Shown piece after piece: positions 19,376 through 28,802 of a stretch of DNA of 64,000 nucleotides. This stretch comes from Rhodanobacteraceae bacterium (GTDB lineage: Bacteria; Pseudomonadota; Gammaproteobacteria; Xanthomonadales; Rhodanobacteraceae), in the NCBI GenBank assembly GCA_016790075.1, contig JAEUPP010000069.1:1-64000 (forward strand), given 5' to 3'. Position numbers and translations under genes: made by a program. The notes beneath the pieces were generated by a model. That model was not told the origin of the DNA and searched no databases. It worked only from the letters and a program-made list of their open reading frames with translations. The number at the start of each line of letters is the position of its first letter. Positions within the stretch are counted from its first letter, which is position 1.

Positions 19376-19538
19376 GGCCGTTCTCCTCGGGAAATCGGCG
19401 CAGACTATAACGCCCACGCCGCCGCCACGAAGAAATGCGAATTGGATGCAAAGTCGCTCCGCATGCCGGGTACAAGGCAACTAGCGGCGCCATCACGCGG
19501 AACTTCAAAAGCGGGGGCTTGACCGCTGCGCCAACGGC

Positions 19539-19745
19539 TCAGGCAGCCGCAAAGACAGGTAGCTCGAACGTACGCGAGTTGCGTGGCAAGGCTTCGCACA
19601 GCACCTGTTGCGCAAATTCCGCGCAGGCACCGCAGGTGGCGGCACAGCCAGTACGCATGGTCAACTCAGCCAGCGACGAGACACCGTCGGCGGCGGCCGC
19701 TCGAATGGTCTTGTCCGTAATGCCGTTGCAGATGCAGACGTACAT
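19539..19745 (-). CDS. bfd: Bacterioferritin-associated ferredoxin
   Basis: Bfd supplies electrons that release Fe2+ from bacterioferritin. The 68-residue product keeps the four [2Fe-2S] ligands at Cys4, Cys6, Cys38 and Cys41 (MYVCICNG and TCGAC), at the same positions as in E. coli Bfd. It is encoded just upstream of bfr in the same direction, with 163 bp between. A Fur-like site lies ahead of it, in keeping with the iron-repressed bfd genes of other bacteria. Confidence 0.93.
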   Translation of the reverse strand: MYVCICNGITDKTIRAAAADGVSSLAELTMRTGCAATCGACAEFAQQVLCEALPRNSRTFELPVFAAA

Positions 19746-19772
19746 GCGATCCTCCAGTGGATGGCATTGGAC

Positions 19773-19791
19773 TGCAAATGCGAATGAGTGT
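19773..19791 (-). promoter_or_regulatory. Putative Fur box upstream of bfd
   Basis: TGCAAATGCGAATGAGTGT (plus-strand reading) lies 28 bp before the bfd ATG. It resembles the overlapping NATWAT-type hexamers of Fur sites such as GCAAATGAGAATG in pseudomonads. Several positions depart from the 19-bp consensus, so this is a moderate prediction based on similarity and on known Fur control of bfd. Confidence 0.4.
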
Positions 19792-19829
19792 CAACAACCT
19801 TCCGTTTTAAGCTTGATTGCTGAATCCGA

Positions 19830-20381
19830 CTAGCCCGCTTCGGCGAGCACTGCCAGCTTCGCGTGCAGCGAAGATCCGAGCAGTGGGGGGTCAAGCCGTA
19901 CGCGGCAGGCGCGTTCTACCGTCGGAGCGAATTGCCGGAGCGCGCGTTCATAGACTTGCCGCTTGAACGTGACAACGTTGTGTGCGGGATACCAGAAATC
20001 GACCCAACGCCAGACGTCGAACTCAGGTTTCTCATTCGCGTCCAGACGTAAGTGGCGCTCTTCGCCAAGGAATCGCAGCAAAAACCAGACCTGCTTCTGA
20101 CCAATACAGACGGGACGCTCATTGCGGCGCAGATAGCGCCGCGGCAGGCGGTAGCGCAGCCAGCCCCGCGTGACCGCAAGGACTTCGACATGCTCGGGAA
20201 ACAAACCGGTCTCTTCCTGAAGCTCCCGGTACATGGCCTCCAGCGGTGTTTCGTCGCTACGCATGCCTCCCTGGGGGAACTGCCAGCCATCGCGATTGAT
20301 ACGGCGCGCCCAGAACAATCGACCGTCGTCCCGCAACAGAACTATGCCCACGTTAGGCCTGTAGCCATCGGGATCAATCAC
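19830..20381 (-). CDS. rppH: RNA pyrophosphohydrolase
   Basis: RppH removes pyrophosphate from mRNA 5' ends and so triggers RNase E decay. The 183-residue product begins [16 protein letters not shown], matching the E. coli start ([12 protein letters not shown]). The Nudix box reads [20 protein letters not shown], preceded by WQFPQGG. A GTG start at 20381 is chosen because GGAG lies 7 bases upstream. An ATG at 20423 adds 14 residues but has no ribosome-binding site. It is divergent from the tRNA gene. Confidence 0.93.
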   Translation of the reverse strand: MIDPDGYRPNVGIVLLRDDGRLFWARRINRDGWQFPQGGMRSDETPLEAMYRELQEETGLFPEHVEVLAVTRGWLRYRLPRRYLRRNERPVCIGQKQVWFLLRFLGEERHLRLDANEKPEFDVWRWVDFWYPAHNVVTFKRQVYERALRQFAPTVERACRVRLDPPLLGSSLHAKLAVLAEAG

Positions 20382-20464
20382 CGGCCGACTCCAGAAATTA
20401 CTTGCTGGAACTGATTCTTCCATAGGCCGCGCGACACCAGCAAGGCAGCAAGTTCACTTTCAGC

Positions 20465-20492
20465 TTGACACTCCCGGCATCAACGCTAAAAT
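20465..20492 (+). promoter_or_regulatory. Near-consensus sigma-70 promoter of tRNA-Met
   Basis: A consensus -35 TTGACA (20465-20470) and -10 TAAAAT (20487-20492) are separated by 16 bp. The C/G-rich run CCCCGCCCC that follows is the discriminator type seen at stable-RNA promoters under stringent control. The predicted start, near 20499, leaves a 24-nt 5' leader before the tRNA. Confidence 0.8.
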
Positions 20493-20522
20493 CCCCGCCC
20501 CTTCGGGCAGAATCGCCCCAGT

Positions 20523-20599
20523 GGCTAGGTAGCTCAGCCGGTCAGAGCGCGGCACTCATAATGCTGAGGTCGGCGGTTCGATCCCGCCTCTAGCCACCA
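20523..20599 (+). tRNA. tRNA-Met (CAT), elongator
   Basis: The 77-nt cloverleaf includes an encoded CCA end. The acceptor GGCTAGG pairs with TCTAGCC (one G-T); the anticodon stem is CGGCA/TGCTG with loop CTCATAA and anticodon CAT at 20557-20559; the T arm holds GGTTCGATCCC. The paired G1-C72 rules out the initiator type. Overall similarity to E. coli metT, including GTAGCTCAG, favours elongator Met over lysidine-modified tRNA-Ile2. Confidence 0.95.
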
Positions 20600-20650
20600 C
20601 TTTCTTTCTTTCGGCTTGCCCGGTCTGGCAAGTCATGGCAGCAGTCCCGC

Positions 20651-21025
20651 ATGGATTTGTTCAAGACATTCCAGATCGAGGCTGCCCATCGCCTGCCGGC
20701 CGTCCCGACCGACCATAAGTGCTCGCGCATACACGGCCATTCGTTCCGTGTTGAAATCCACGTTTCAGGACCCGTTGATCCTCATTTCGGCTGGGTCATG
20801 GACTTCGCCGACATCAAGCGGGCGTTCGCCCCCGTCTTTGATGCCCTCGATCATCGCTACCTCAACGACGTACCGGGCCTGGAAAACCCGACCAGCGAAA
20901 ACCTCGCTGCGTGGATCTGGTCCGAGCTAAAGCCTGCACTGCCGTTGCTAAGCCGGGTAGTGGTTCACGAAACTTGCACCTCCGGCTGCAGCTATTCCGG
21001 CCCGAAGCAGCCAGTAGAGAGATAG
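20651..21025 (+). CDS. queD: 6-carboxy-5,6,7,8-tetrahydropterin synthase (QueD)
   Basis: QueD makes 6-carboxytetrahydropterin from dihydroneopterin triphosphate in queuosine synthesis. The 124-residue product has the zinc ligands His13, His28 and His30 ([14 protein letters not shown]), catalytic Cys24 and the C-terminal VVHETCTSG. CxxxHGH is the QueD form of this pterin-synthase fold. It follows the tRNA gene by 51 bp; this is a fitting but probably accidental neighbour, since queuosine is a modification of GUN-anticodon tRNAs. Confidence 0.93.
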   Translation: MDLFKTFQIEAAHRLPAVPTDHKCSRIHGHSFRVEIHVSGPVDPHFGWVMDFADIKRAFAPVFDALDHRYLNDVPGLENPTSENLAAWIWSELKPALPLLSRVVVHETCTSGCSYSGPKQPVER

Positions 21026-21058
21026 ACTGCGCACACAGCTCCAAAGGGGACGTTGCGC

Positions 21059-21634
21059 ATGCGAACCTTATACGGATTTGTTTTGCTGCTGTTGCTGGCG
21101 GTGCCAAACGCCAACGCCGTTACCGTAGCGGGTCACGAATTCGCCGATCGCATCAACGTGCCCGGCGTGGGTAACAATCTGCGGCTGTCCGGCGTCGCCG
21201 TACTTGATCGCAACTTCGTGCCTTTCTACGCTGCCGCGCTCTACCTTCCCACATCGGTGCGCAACCTGGAGCAACTGCAATCCGGCTTGAGTCCGTATCG
21301 TATGGTCATTGTCTGGCAGATTCCGTTGCTCGCCGAGCCCCAAGTTGAGGAGTACTGGCGCAAGGCCTTCGCAGACGCGGCTGGGCCAGAACGCCTGGGC
21401 CGCATCAAGCTAGGTGTTGAACGTTTCGTGGAGCTGTTTGGCGTCGCGCAACACGGACAGACAATCCTGTTTGACTACGTTCCGGACGCGGGCATGCGCG
21501 TCTTCATTGACAACAAGCCCATCGGCCAGCTCGCGGGCGTGGAATTCAACACAGCGCTGTTGTCAATCTGGCTAGGCGACAAGGCACCACGCGACTTTCG
21601 CACCGCCTTGTCGGCTGGACTAGCCCACAATTGA
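21059..21634 (+). CDS. Secreted chalcone-isomerase-like protein
   Basis: The 191-residue product has a signal peptide (LYGFVLLLLLAVPNANA) and then a chalcone isomerase-like fold: TVAGHEFADRINVPG, LRLSGVAVLDRNFVPFYAAALYLP and GVEFNTALLSIWLGDKA. Bacterial members of this superfamily are usually periplasmic, of unknown role or fatty-acid binding, rather than flavonoid enzymes. An upstream TTG at 21053 is possible, but the ATG at 21059 has AAAGGGGA at good spacing. Confidence 0.85.
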   Translation: MRTLYGFVLLLLLAVPNANAVTVAGHEFADRINVPGVGNNLRLSGVAVLDRNFVPFYAAALYLPTSVRNLEQLQSGLSPYRMVIVWQIPLLAEPQVEEYWRKAFADAAGPERLGRIKLGVERFVELFGVAQHGQTILFDYVPDAGMRVFIDNKPIGQLAGVEFNTALLSIWLGDKAPRDFRTALSAGLAHN

Positions 21635-21697
21635 CGCGTCGCGGAAAATCAGCACCAGACCAGAATATTCTTTAAATTCAATCTCGTATGAAGGCAA

Positions 21698-21716
21698 TTC
21701 GACCTTATGGGTCGAA
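21698..21716. promoter_or_regulatory. Inverted repeat upstream of the phasin promoter
   Basis: TTCGACC (21698-21704) and GGTCGAA (21710-21716) form a 7-bp perfect inverted repeat around TTATG, 17 bp upstream of the putative phasin -35. It could be an operator or a weak terminator of the preceding gene; no T-run follows. Confidence 0.4.
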
Positions 21717-21732
21717 GGCCAAGAAAATTCTG

Positions 21733-21761
21733 TTGCAACGCAACAAAAAACTGGATAGAGT
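21733..21761 (+). promoter_or_regulatory. Putative sigma-70 promoter of the phasin gene
   Basis: TTGCAA (21733-21738) and TAGAGT (21756-21761) are separated by 17 bp in an AT-rich pocket, 39 bp before the ATG. The match is four of six at both elements. Confidence 0.5.
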
Positions 21762-21800
21762 GCGCCCCGTCACCCCCAAACGCCTGACGAGGGCAAGCCA

Positions 21801-22196
21801 ATGATCGAGCAGTACAACAACCAGGTGCTGGCTTTCAGCAAGAGCATTGCCGAAGCCGCGTTCAAGGTGCAGGGCCTGGCTCTGCAGAACTTCGAGAAGA
21901 TTGCCGACCTGCAACTTAAGGCTTTCGAGAACCGCGCCACCGCCACTGCAGCATTCGTGAACGAAGCGCTCGAAGTCCGCGATTTCGACGGCCTCAAGGC
22001 CATCTGGCCGAAGGGCGTCACCCTGGCCAAGGAATCGGCTGAAAAAGCTTACGCAACGAGCCAGGAAGTCTTCGGCGTTACCGTCAAGACCGGCGAAGCG
22101 CTGGGTGAACTGGCCAAGACCAACTTCGCTGCGACGAACGAGACCATCAAGACCAATGTGGAATCGTTCAAGAAAGCTGCTAGCGCCGCCAAGTAA
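21801..22196 (+). CDS. Phasin-family protein
   Basis: The 131-residue product is wholly helical: a Phasin_2-type domain with SIAEAAFKVQGLALQNFEKI, FENRATATAAFVNEALEVRD and a C-terminal VFGVTVKTGEALGELAK. Phasins coat polyhydroxyalkanoate granules and can activate PHA synthase. No PHA synthase lies in this window, so a granule role is inferred from the family only. An isolated promoter and a strong terminator show it is transcribed alone. Confidence 0.88.
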   Translation: MIEQYNNQVLAFSKSIAEAAFKVQGLALQNFEKIADLQLKAFENRATATAAFVNEALEVRDFDGLKAIWPKGVTLAKESAEKAYATSQEVFGVTVKTGEALGELAKTNFAATNETIKTNVESFKKAASAAK

Positions 22197-22222
22197 GCCG
22201 CAATTGCAAGAGCATTAAGCCG

Positions 22223-22260
22223 CGCTGCGACGACCCTCCCCCTCCCCCGTAGTCGCAGCG
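22223..22260. terminator. Inverted repeat behind the phasin gene
   Basis: CGCTGCGAC (22223-22231) pairs with GTCGCAGCG (22252-22260) around a pyrimidine-rich loop of 20 bases. It precedes a second, classical terminator, giving a tandem arrangement. Confidence 0.55.
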
Positions 22261-22268
22261 CCGCTTTG

Positions 22269-22299
22269 GACCGGATGACGCAAGTCATCCGGTCTTTTT
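22269..22299 (+). terminator. Rho-independent terminator of the phasin gene
   Basis: An 11-bp perfect stem, GACCGGATGAC with GTCATCCGGTC, is closed by a GCAA tetraloop and followed by TTTTT. It is the most classical terminator in the window. Confidence 0.93.
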
Positions 22300-22435
22300 C
22301 TTTGCTCCCTCTTCAGCTTTCAGCGGCAGCTAACATTGAGTCTCCGGAGATCCCTGAACATAAGAGGTTCTTGAGACAGGCACAGCGCCTGGCGATCGCT
22401 GGCCAGCGCCTGCCTGGAACCCCGGTACCGCTGGC

Positions 22436-22825
22436 TCAGACACCGGCCGCTACCATGTACAAACCAATGACACAGCCTAGCGCGAGAAACCAAGTCAAGC
22501 TCCGCAACGGAGGCTTGTCAGCAAGGTAGAACGCGCTGTAGATCAGCCGCAACGCTACAAATGCAATCGCCAGTGAATCGATCCAACCCTGCGGTGCTCG
22601 CACAAATTGCGCGACCAGTACGGCCGCGGCGAATGGCGGGAACGCTTCAATACCATTCAAGTGAGCCCAGTGCGCACGCGCACGATACCCACTCAACTCA
22701 GCCTGATACACCCGCGGCTGACGATTGAGTCGGCGAATGCCAGCCTCGTGGCCATACTTGGCGATCACTGTAAATACCAACGGAAGCAGCGCTGCAACCA
22801 GGATGCACCACATAGCGATCGTCAT
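22436..22825 (-). CDS. MAPEG-family membrane protein
   Basis: The 129-residue product has four predicted transmembrane helices, and RVYQAELSGYRARAHWAHLNGIEAFPPFAAA carries the MAPEG-type RAhxAhxNxxExxP pattern. Eukaryotic MAPEG enzymes use glutathione in eicosanoid metabolism or detoxification; bacterial versions of this short type are uncharacterised. It is separated from the phasin by a terminator and from the STAS gene by 62 bp. Confidence 0.85.
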   Translation of the reverse strand: MTIAMWCILVAALLPLVFTVIAKYGHEAGIRRLNRQPRVYQAELSGYRARAHWAHLNGIEAFPPFAAAVLVAQFVRAPQGWIDSLAIAFVALRLIYSAFYLADKPPLRSLTWFLALGCVIGLYMVAAGV

Positions 22826-22887
22826 GCCCAGCTCCTTGTGTATGCCGAACAGTGGCCGGAAATAGACGCGGAACTAAGCAGCTTGGT

Positions 22888-23499
22888 CTATTTCGGCCCC
22901 AGCAGGCGGCGTAGTTTGCTGCCTAGTCCTTCTTCACTGCCCGGATCGGGCTCTGCGTCACGCTCGGCTTCTCGTGACGGAGGCAGAGGTGTTGGCGCGC
23001 GAGGCTGGCGCGGCACTTCCGGTTGTCCCGGTGGTGCCTTCGCATCGAGCAAGCGCGCAGCGGCTTCACCGAGTTCAGTCGCCTCGCCGCCGCTTGGAAC
23101 GATCGCATCGGCTCCAACGAGCCGCGTCACAGCCTGCAACAGTCCCGCGTCAACACCAATCGCCGGATGCGCCGCCAACGCCGCCGCGCGGCTGACATAG
23201 GTCGGAACCTGCTGTGGTAACCCGTCCTTGAATACAGCTTGCAGTGCGGGCGGTACGCCGCCAAGACGTACGGAGCCTTTAGCTCGCGCAATGCGAGTCG
23301 CAAATGCTGCCAGAGACTTCAAACCTGAGCTTGACGCATAGGTCAGGCCGGCCGCGTCGACAACAAAGTGTCGCGCCCCCTGAGCCTCAAGCTCCTGCAA
23401 GCCCAGTTCAAGATCAACCGCGCCATCCGCATCAAGGCGCCCGCCCAGTGCAACGATATGCACCTGCCCCTGCTGACCGCAGGCAAGCTCTATGGCCAC
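22888..23499 (-). CDS. STAS-domain protein (anti-sigma antagonist-like)
   Basis: The 203-residue product has a STAS fold (about 1-105) with the phospho-acceptor region DAAGLTYASSSGLKSL, in which the serine run matches the SpoIIAA/RsbV site. The remainder is Ala- and Pro-rich and ends KLRRLLGPK. The GTG start at 23499 comes 3 bp after the upstream FHA gene's stop, so it is tightly coupled. STAS proteins of this kind are switched by phosphorylation and bind anti-sigma kinases; neither a kinase nor a phosphatase is adjacent. Confidence 0.85.
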   Translation of the reverse strand: MAIELACGQQGQVHIVALGGRLDADGAVDLELGLQELEAQGARHFVVDAAGLTYASSSGLKSLAAFATRIARAKGSVRLGGVPPALQAVFKDGLPQQVPTYVSRAAALAAHPAIGVDAGLLQAVTRLVGADAIVPSGGEATELGEAAARLLDAKAPPGQPEVPRQPRAPTPLPPSREAERDAEPDPGSEEGLGSKLRRLLGPK

Positions 23500-23502
23500 C
23501 GC

Positions 23503-24591
23503 TCAGCCCTCGCGAAACACCCAACGCGCCGCACCGATCTGGATCACGTCCTGATCCCGCAACAGGCGCTCGCGGACCTTTTCCGCATTCACCCGCGTGC
23601 CGTGCGGGGAACCCAGATCGACGACCGTATAGCCGGCCATGCTAACGGTGAGCTGCGCGTGCTTCGGGTCAACGCCAGGACCGCCGACACGCACGTCATT
23701 GTTCGCATCGGCGCCAATGCTGACCGCGTTAAGGTTGAGCACGACGCTATTCTTGCCCGCCTCAGGGTTCTGCGGCACGAGGCGAGCGGCACGAACCACC
23801 ACCGTAGCGCCCGACGCAGCAGCAGGAACTGCACTGTTGCGCGTCGGCAGTGGAATGTCGAGCACCGGCATCATCTGGGTTTCACTTGGGGCGCGGGTAG
23901 GTTTCGCAGCTGGCGCCCCGGCTGCCGGCACTGCCGCGGCAGGCCCTGACGGAGTCGCCGGGACGGCAGGCTGTGGCGGCAACGGCGGCATGGCAGAAAA
24001 TACCTGCGTCTGACCACCGGCAACCTCGGTCTCCAGGGTGCGAAACCCACCGGGCACGGTCGGCGCTGCCGGCGCTGCCGCTGGCACTGCAGCCGCCGAT
24101 GCCACCGGTATCGGCGGCGCGGCGAGTTGCAGCTCGGCCTCGGAATGGAAGGCCTCGACAAAGCTCGCCCTCAATTCCTTGGCACGCGCCAGCGCGCCGG
24201 AACGTGCGGCAAGTTCGGTTTCCAGCTCCGCAATGCGACGCTTGAATTCGGCGGCGTCAAATTCGCCTAGCTGATGGCGCAACTCGATCTCCTGGCGATC
24301 AAGCGTCAGCGCCTCGTAGTCACCAGCATAGCGATCGAGCAGCGAAGCCAATGCCTGGAACTGGATTCGCGCCTGCTGCTTCAGTGGCGCTGCCTTGTGG
24401 TCGAGTTCGCGATTGCGCGTCTCATAGTCGCCGCGCACCCGCAGGTAAACCGGCTCGGCGACCGCGTCCCGTTTTTCTTCGAGCTGTTGCAGACGCTCAG
24501 TGAGAATGTCCTGCTCGGCTTTCAGCGTCTTGAGCGCATCAACAGCGCTAACATCAATGGCTTCCAGTGCCGCGATCCGCTCGTTACTCAT
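23503..24591 (-). CDS. Coiled-coil FHA-domain protein
   Basis: The 362-residue product has an N-terminal coiled coil (about 1-160, rich in EKRDAV and LETELAARS heptads), a long Pro/Ala linker (about 165-275) and a C-terminal FHA domain (about 280-362). The FHA core reads SIGADANNDVRVGG, DPKHAQL and DLGSPHGTRVN. The conserved His and GT-VN are present, but the usual Ser before Arg/Lys-x-His is replaced. FHA domains bind phosphothreonine. It is the middle gene of a cNMP/FHA, FHA, STAS cassette; the gaps are 20 and 3 bp. Confidence 0.87.
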   Translation of the reverse strand: MSNERIAALEAIDVSAVDALKTLKAEQDILTERLQQLEEKRDAVAEPVYLRVRGDYETRNRELDHKAAPLKQQARIQFQALASLLDRYAGDYEALTLDRQEIELRHQLGEFDAAEFKRRIAELETELAARSGALARAKELRASFVEAFHSEAELQLAAPPIPVASAAAVPAAAPAAPTVPGGFRTLETEVAGGQTQVFSAMPPLPPQPAVPATPSGPAAAVPAAGAPAAKPTRAPSETQMMPVLDIPLPTRNSAVPAAASGATVVVRAARLVPQNPEAGKNSVVLNLNAVSIGADANNDVRVGGPGVDPKHAQLTVSMAGYTVVDLGSPHGTRVNAEKVRERLLRDQDVIQIGAARWVFREG

Positions 24592-24611
24592 GACTTTCTC
24601 CGTACCGCAAC

Positions 24612-25451
24612 TCAGGAGGTGACCAATTCTATGTCGATAGTGCCGAAACGTAGCCGATCGCCCGGCTTGATCGCCACGGCCGCTCCCGTGGCAATTCGCT
24701 GGCCGTTGACGAACGTGCCGTTGGCAGTTCCGACCTCTTCGCGCAGGAACAATTCCGTCCCCTGACGCAGCAGCTTGGCGTGGCGGCGGCTAAGACTACG
24801 CGCCACATCCAGTGGCCCGAGGTTGATCTCGGGTGTAATCCCGGTGACCGGATCAACACGGCCGACAAGAAATTCGTCGCGCCCTGCTTCCAGAGCAAAG
24901 CGCTGCCCGCTGGCCAGGTGTTGCAATGCGAGCGTACTCGCCATTACCGCAGCAGGGGTGCTTGCTGCTGCCGGTTTAGCGGCTACCGGCGCGACTGATG
25001 CCGGGGCTGGTGCCGGTGACACGGGGACTGGAACTGCTGCGCTCGGCTCCACCGCCTGACGTGCAGCGTCGCGCAAGCGCTGCAACTCCTGATGCAATTC
25101 GCTGACACGCTGCTCCGTACGGCGCTGGCGCAGCGAAAGTTTACGCATGATGCGCACCGCAATTTCCACATTTTGCCGCAATAGCTCGGCAAACGCCGCC
25201 CGCTCGATCCGCAGCAAGCGGCAATCCGTTCGCGCAAGCGCTGAAGCAAAGCGCGGCTGATCCTCCAGCACAGCCATTTCGCCAAGAAAATCGCCAGCTT
25301 CAAGCAAAGCGATCGGCTCGCTACCGCGAGCATTGCGCAGGATCGCCATGCTGCCAGATTCGACGATGTACATTTCCGTACCCGCATCGCCTTCACGAAA
25401 CAAGTACTGCCCTGCGGGAACGTCAACGTAGTGCTCGGTTGCCTTGGTCAT
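24612..25451 (-). CDS. Cyclic-nucleotide-binding domain fused to FHA
   Basis: The 279-residue product has a cNMP-binding fold (about 10-125) with FREGDAGTEMYIVESGSMAI and a phosphate cassette GEMAVLEDQPRFASAL. A short coiled coil (about 118-140) and an Ala/Pro linker lead to a complete FHA domain (about 195-279) with SRRHAKLL and GTANGTFVNG. No DNA-binding domain follows the cNMP module, so it is not a CRP-type regulator. GGGAGAAGC precedes the ATG. It heads the three-gene cassette and could bring nucleotide sensing to phospho-threonine binding; that role is inferred. Confidence 0.88.
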   Translation of the reverse strand: MTKATEHYVDVPAGQYLFREGDAGTEMYIVESGSMAILRNARGSEPIALLEAGDFLGEMAVLEDQPRFASALARTDCRLLRIERAAFAELLRQNVEIAVRIMRKLSLRQRRTEQRVSELHQELQRLRDAARQAVEPSAAVPVPVSPAPAPASVAPVAAKPAAASTPAAVMASTLALQHLASGQRFALEAGRDEFLVGRVDPVTGITPEINLGPLDVARSLSRRHAKLLRQGTELFLREEVGTANGTFVNGQRIATGAAVAIKPGDRLRFGTIDIELVTS

Positions 25452-25636
25452 GCTTCTCCCGCCCGAGACGGCGTAGTCGCTCGATTATGCCGAGCGCTTC
25501 AATTGAGCGGCAACCGCAGATGCCCGTCACCGTATGAAGCGTGCACCACTTCACTGGCCGACTATGCAACAGATCGCTTTTCGTGCCGAGGCAGAGGGCC
25601 GATACTTGACGTCGATCCCTGCGGAAATGCGCGGCC

Positions 25637-26560
25637 ATGCGACTTGCCGGCAATCTACTGCTGTTCCTGATAGGGCTTGGTCCACCGGCTGATGCCGCAA
25701 CAACGGTGCGCCTGCCGACCTGGGCCTGCAATGGCAACAGCGACCGGATCTTCCGGCATGGCCTGCAAAACGGCGAGTTCGTGCCGTCTACGCCCAGCCA
25801 TGGCAGTGGCGGTGCCGCGCCAGGTCAGCAGCTACGCACGCTCACCATTGCCGGCCTGGGCAGCGGCACGCAGAAAGTCCACCTCTATCTGCCGCCAAAC
25901 TACAACCCAATCCATCCGGCGCCACTTGTCATTGCATTGCACGGTACTGCCGGCAATCCGGTCAACGCCGATCTCTATGCCCAGGACGTCCGCAACACCT
26001 GGCAAAGTGTTGCAGTGTCGCGCGGCTTCATCGTCGCAGCGCCGGTTGCCAATGGGGCGAACGGCACCTGGCGCGACGGATCAAGCGCTATGCCCAATGA
26101 CTACACCTTTCTCGCCGCCGTACTCGCCGACCTGCGCGCGGCCTACAACATTGACGACAGCCGGATACAGCTCTGGGGCTTCTCCTCTGGCGGCCATGTA
26201 GCACACGATCTGCTCGTCAACGGCGCCGTGCCCGCCCTGGACGAATTCCACGTAGCATCGTACGCCGTCAGCGCCGGGCGGCTATTTTCGCTGGCCTGCC
26301 TTGGCGACAGCGAAACCCAGTGCCAGCAGCGCCTTGATACACAGGCGCGCAAGCTGCCGTTCGCCCTGTATCTGGGCACAGCCGACCCCATGTACGGGCC
26401 GCCGTACAACGCCGTCGACGACCCACCCCGCTTTGAAACGGCGGGCTGGGTCATGTACGACACGGTCAGCTATTACGTTTTCGGCGGTGGTCACACCTAC
26501 GAACCAGGCCATTTCGCCGACCTTTGGAATTTCTTCTGCCGCTTCGCCCTTAGCCCCTGA
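25637..26560 (+). CDS. Secreted PHB-depolymerase-like esterase
   Basis: The 307-residue alpha/beta hydrolase has a signal peptide ending PADA, the LHGTAGNP oxyanion-hole segment, the nucleophile Ser183 in GFSSGG (GxSxG), a likely catalytic Asp in YLGTADPMYG and a His in GGGHTYEP. It resembles the LpqC/PHB depolymerase esterase family; the natural ester substrate is not readable. The first Met could also be a few residues downstream. It is transcribed towards the atp promoter. Confidence 0.8.
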   Translation: MRLAGNLLLFLIGLGPPADAATTVRLPTWACNGNSDRIFRHGLQNGEFVPSTPSHGSGGAAPGQQLRTLTIAGLGSGTQKVHLYLPPNYNPIHPAPLVIALHGTAGNPVNADLYAQDVRNTWQSVAVSRGFIVAAPVANGANGTWRDGSSAMPNDYTFLAAVLADLRAAYNIDDSRIQLWGFSSGGHVAHDLLVNGAVPALDEFHVASYAVSAGRLFSLACLGDSETQCQQRLDTQARKLPFALYLGTADPMYGPPYNAVDDPPRFETAGWVMYDTVSYYVFGGGHTYEPGHFADLWNFFCRFALSP

Positions 26561-26599
26561 TGGCCGTCCGGCGCAAGGCCGAAATGGCCCTGTTTTTGG

Positions 26600-26629
26600 T
26601 TGCGACGCATCAAAAACGGCTGATATAAT
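26600..26629 (+). promoter_or_regulatory. Extended -10 promoter of the atp operon
   Basis: A consensus -10 TATAAT (26624-26629) is preceded by the TGn extension (TGA at 26621-26623), with TTGCGA (26600-26605) 18 bp upstream. It lies 67 bp before the atpI GTG, and is the best promoter match in the window. Confidence 0.85.
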
Positions 26630-26696
26630 CTCGCTGCTTAGTGACCGGTGCGCGTACCGCGCGGTGCGTAGACCGGGCAACCGTCAGGGCAATCCA

Positions 26697-27897
<1,201 letters not shown>

Positions 27898-27943
27898 TCG
27901 ATTTTAGCCGCTGCACCCCGTTTTCCTGACTATTCGTTTCTGA

Positions 27944-28225
<282 letters not shown>

Positions 28226-28244
28226 TTCTGCAAATCGCCTGCCG

Positions 28245-28273
28245 GGCTGCGCACCTTAACCAGGTGCGCAGCC
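28245..28273 (+). other. Intercistronic hairpin after atpE
   Basis: A perfect 11-bp stem, GGCTGCGCACC with GGTGCGCAGCC, has loop TTAACCA and no T-run. A second small stem, CGCCAC/GTGGCG (28280-28294), follows. It lies 19 bp after the atpE stop and probably stabilises or processes the atpE end of the polycistronic mRNA. Confidence 0.75.
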
Positions 28274-28328
28274 GACGCCCGCCACGCTGTGGCGGCGTAT
28301 CCGTAGCGATTGCCTGAGGAGTCATACG

Positions 28329-28799
28329 ATGAATATCAACTTGACCTTCTTCGGCCAGATGATCTCATTTGGGATCCTTGTCTGGTTCACGATGAAGTTC
28401 ATCTGGCCGCCCCTCAATGCGGCCATCGAATCGCGCCAGAAGACCATCGCCGACGGCCTCGCTGCCGCCGAACGCGCACGCCAGGAGCTCAAGGACGCCG
28501 ACTCACGTGTCGCCGACGAGATCCGCAAGGCACGCGAAGAAGCCACGCAGATCGTCGAGCGCGCAAATCAGCAGTACAACCAGATCGTCGACAAGGCCAA
28601 GGTCGACGCGATCGCTGAAGGCGCCCGCCAGAAGGCCGTTGCGCAAGCCGAGATCGACTCGCTGTCACACCAGGCACGCGAAGTTCTGCGCCAGCAGGTT
28701 GCGGCGCTTGCCGTGTCCGGCGCCGAGAAGATCCTCAAGCGTGAAATCGATCAGGCACGTCATCGCGACCTGCTTGACGCCCTGGCCAAAGAGATCTGA
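28329..28799 (+). CDS. atpF: F0F1 ATP synthase subunit b
   Basis: The 156-residue peripheral stalk subunit has one N-terminal membrane helix (LTFFGQMISFGILVWFTMKF) and then a long charged amphipathic coiled coil. It links Fo to the F1 head through subunit delta. GCCTGAGGAG precedes the ATG. The length is typical for gammaproteobacteria. It is followed by atpH after 3 bp. Confidence 0.96.
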   Translation: MNINLTFFGQMISFGILVWFTMKFIWPPLNAAIESRQKTIADGLAAAERARQELKDADSRVADEIRKAREEATQIVERANQQYNQIVDKAKVDAIAEGARQKAVAQAEIDSLSHQAREVLRQQVAALAVSGAEKILKREIDQARHRDLLDALAKEI

Positions 28800-28802
28800 T
28801 CC

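Noticed and set aside
20523-20599. tRNA-Ile2 (CAT with lysidine)
   Set aside because: The loop CTCATAA fits either, but the body matches elongator tRNA-Met (metT-like) more closely. A tRNA model comparison would settle it.
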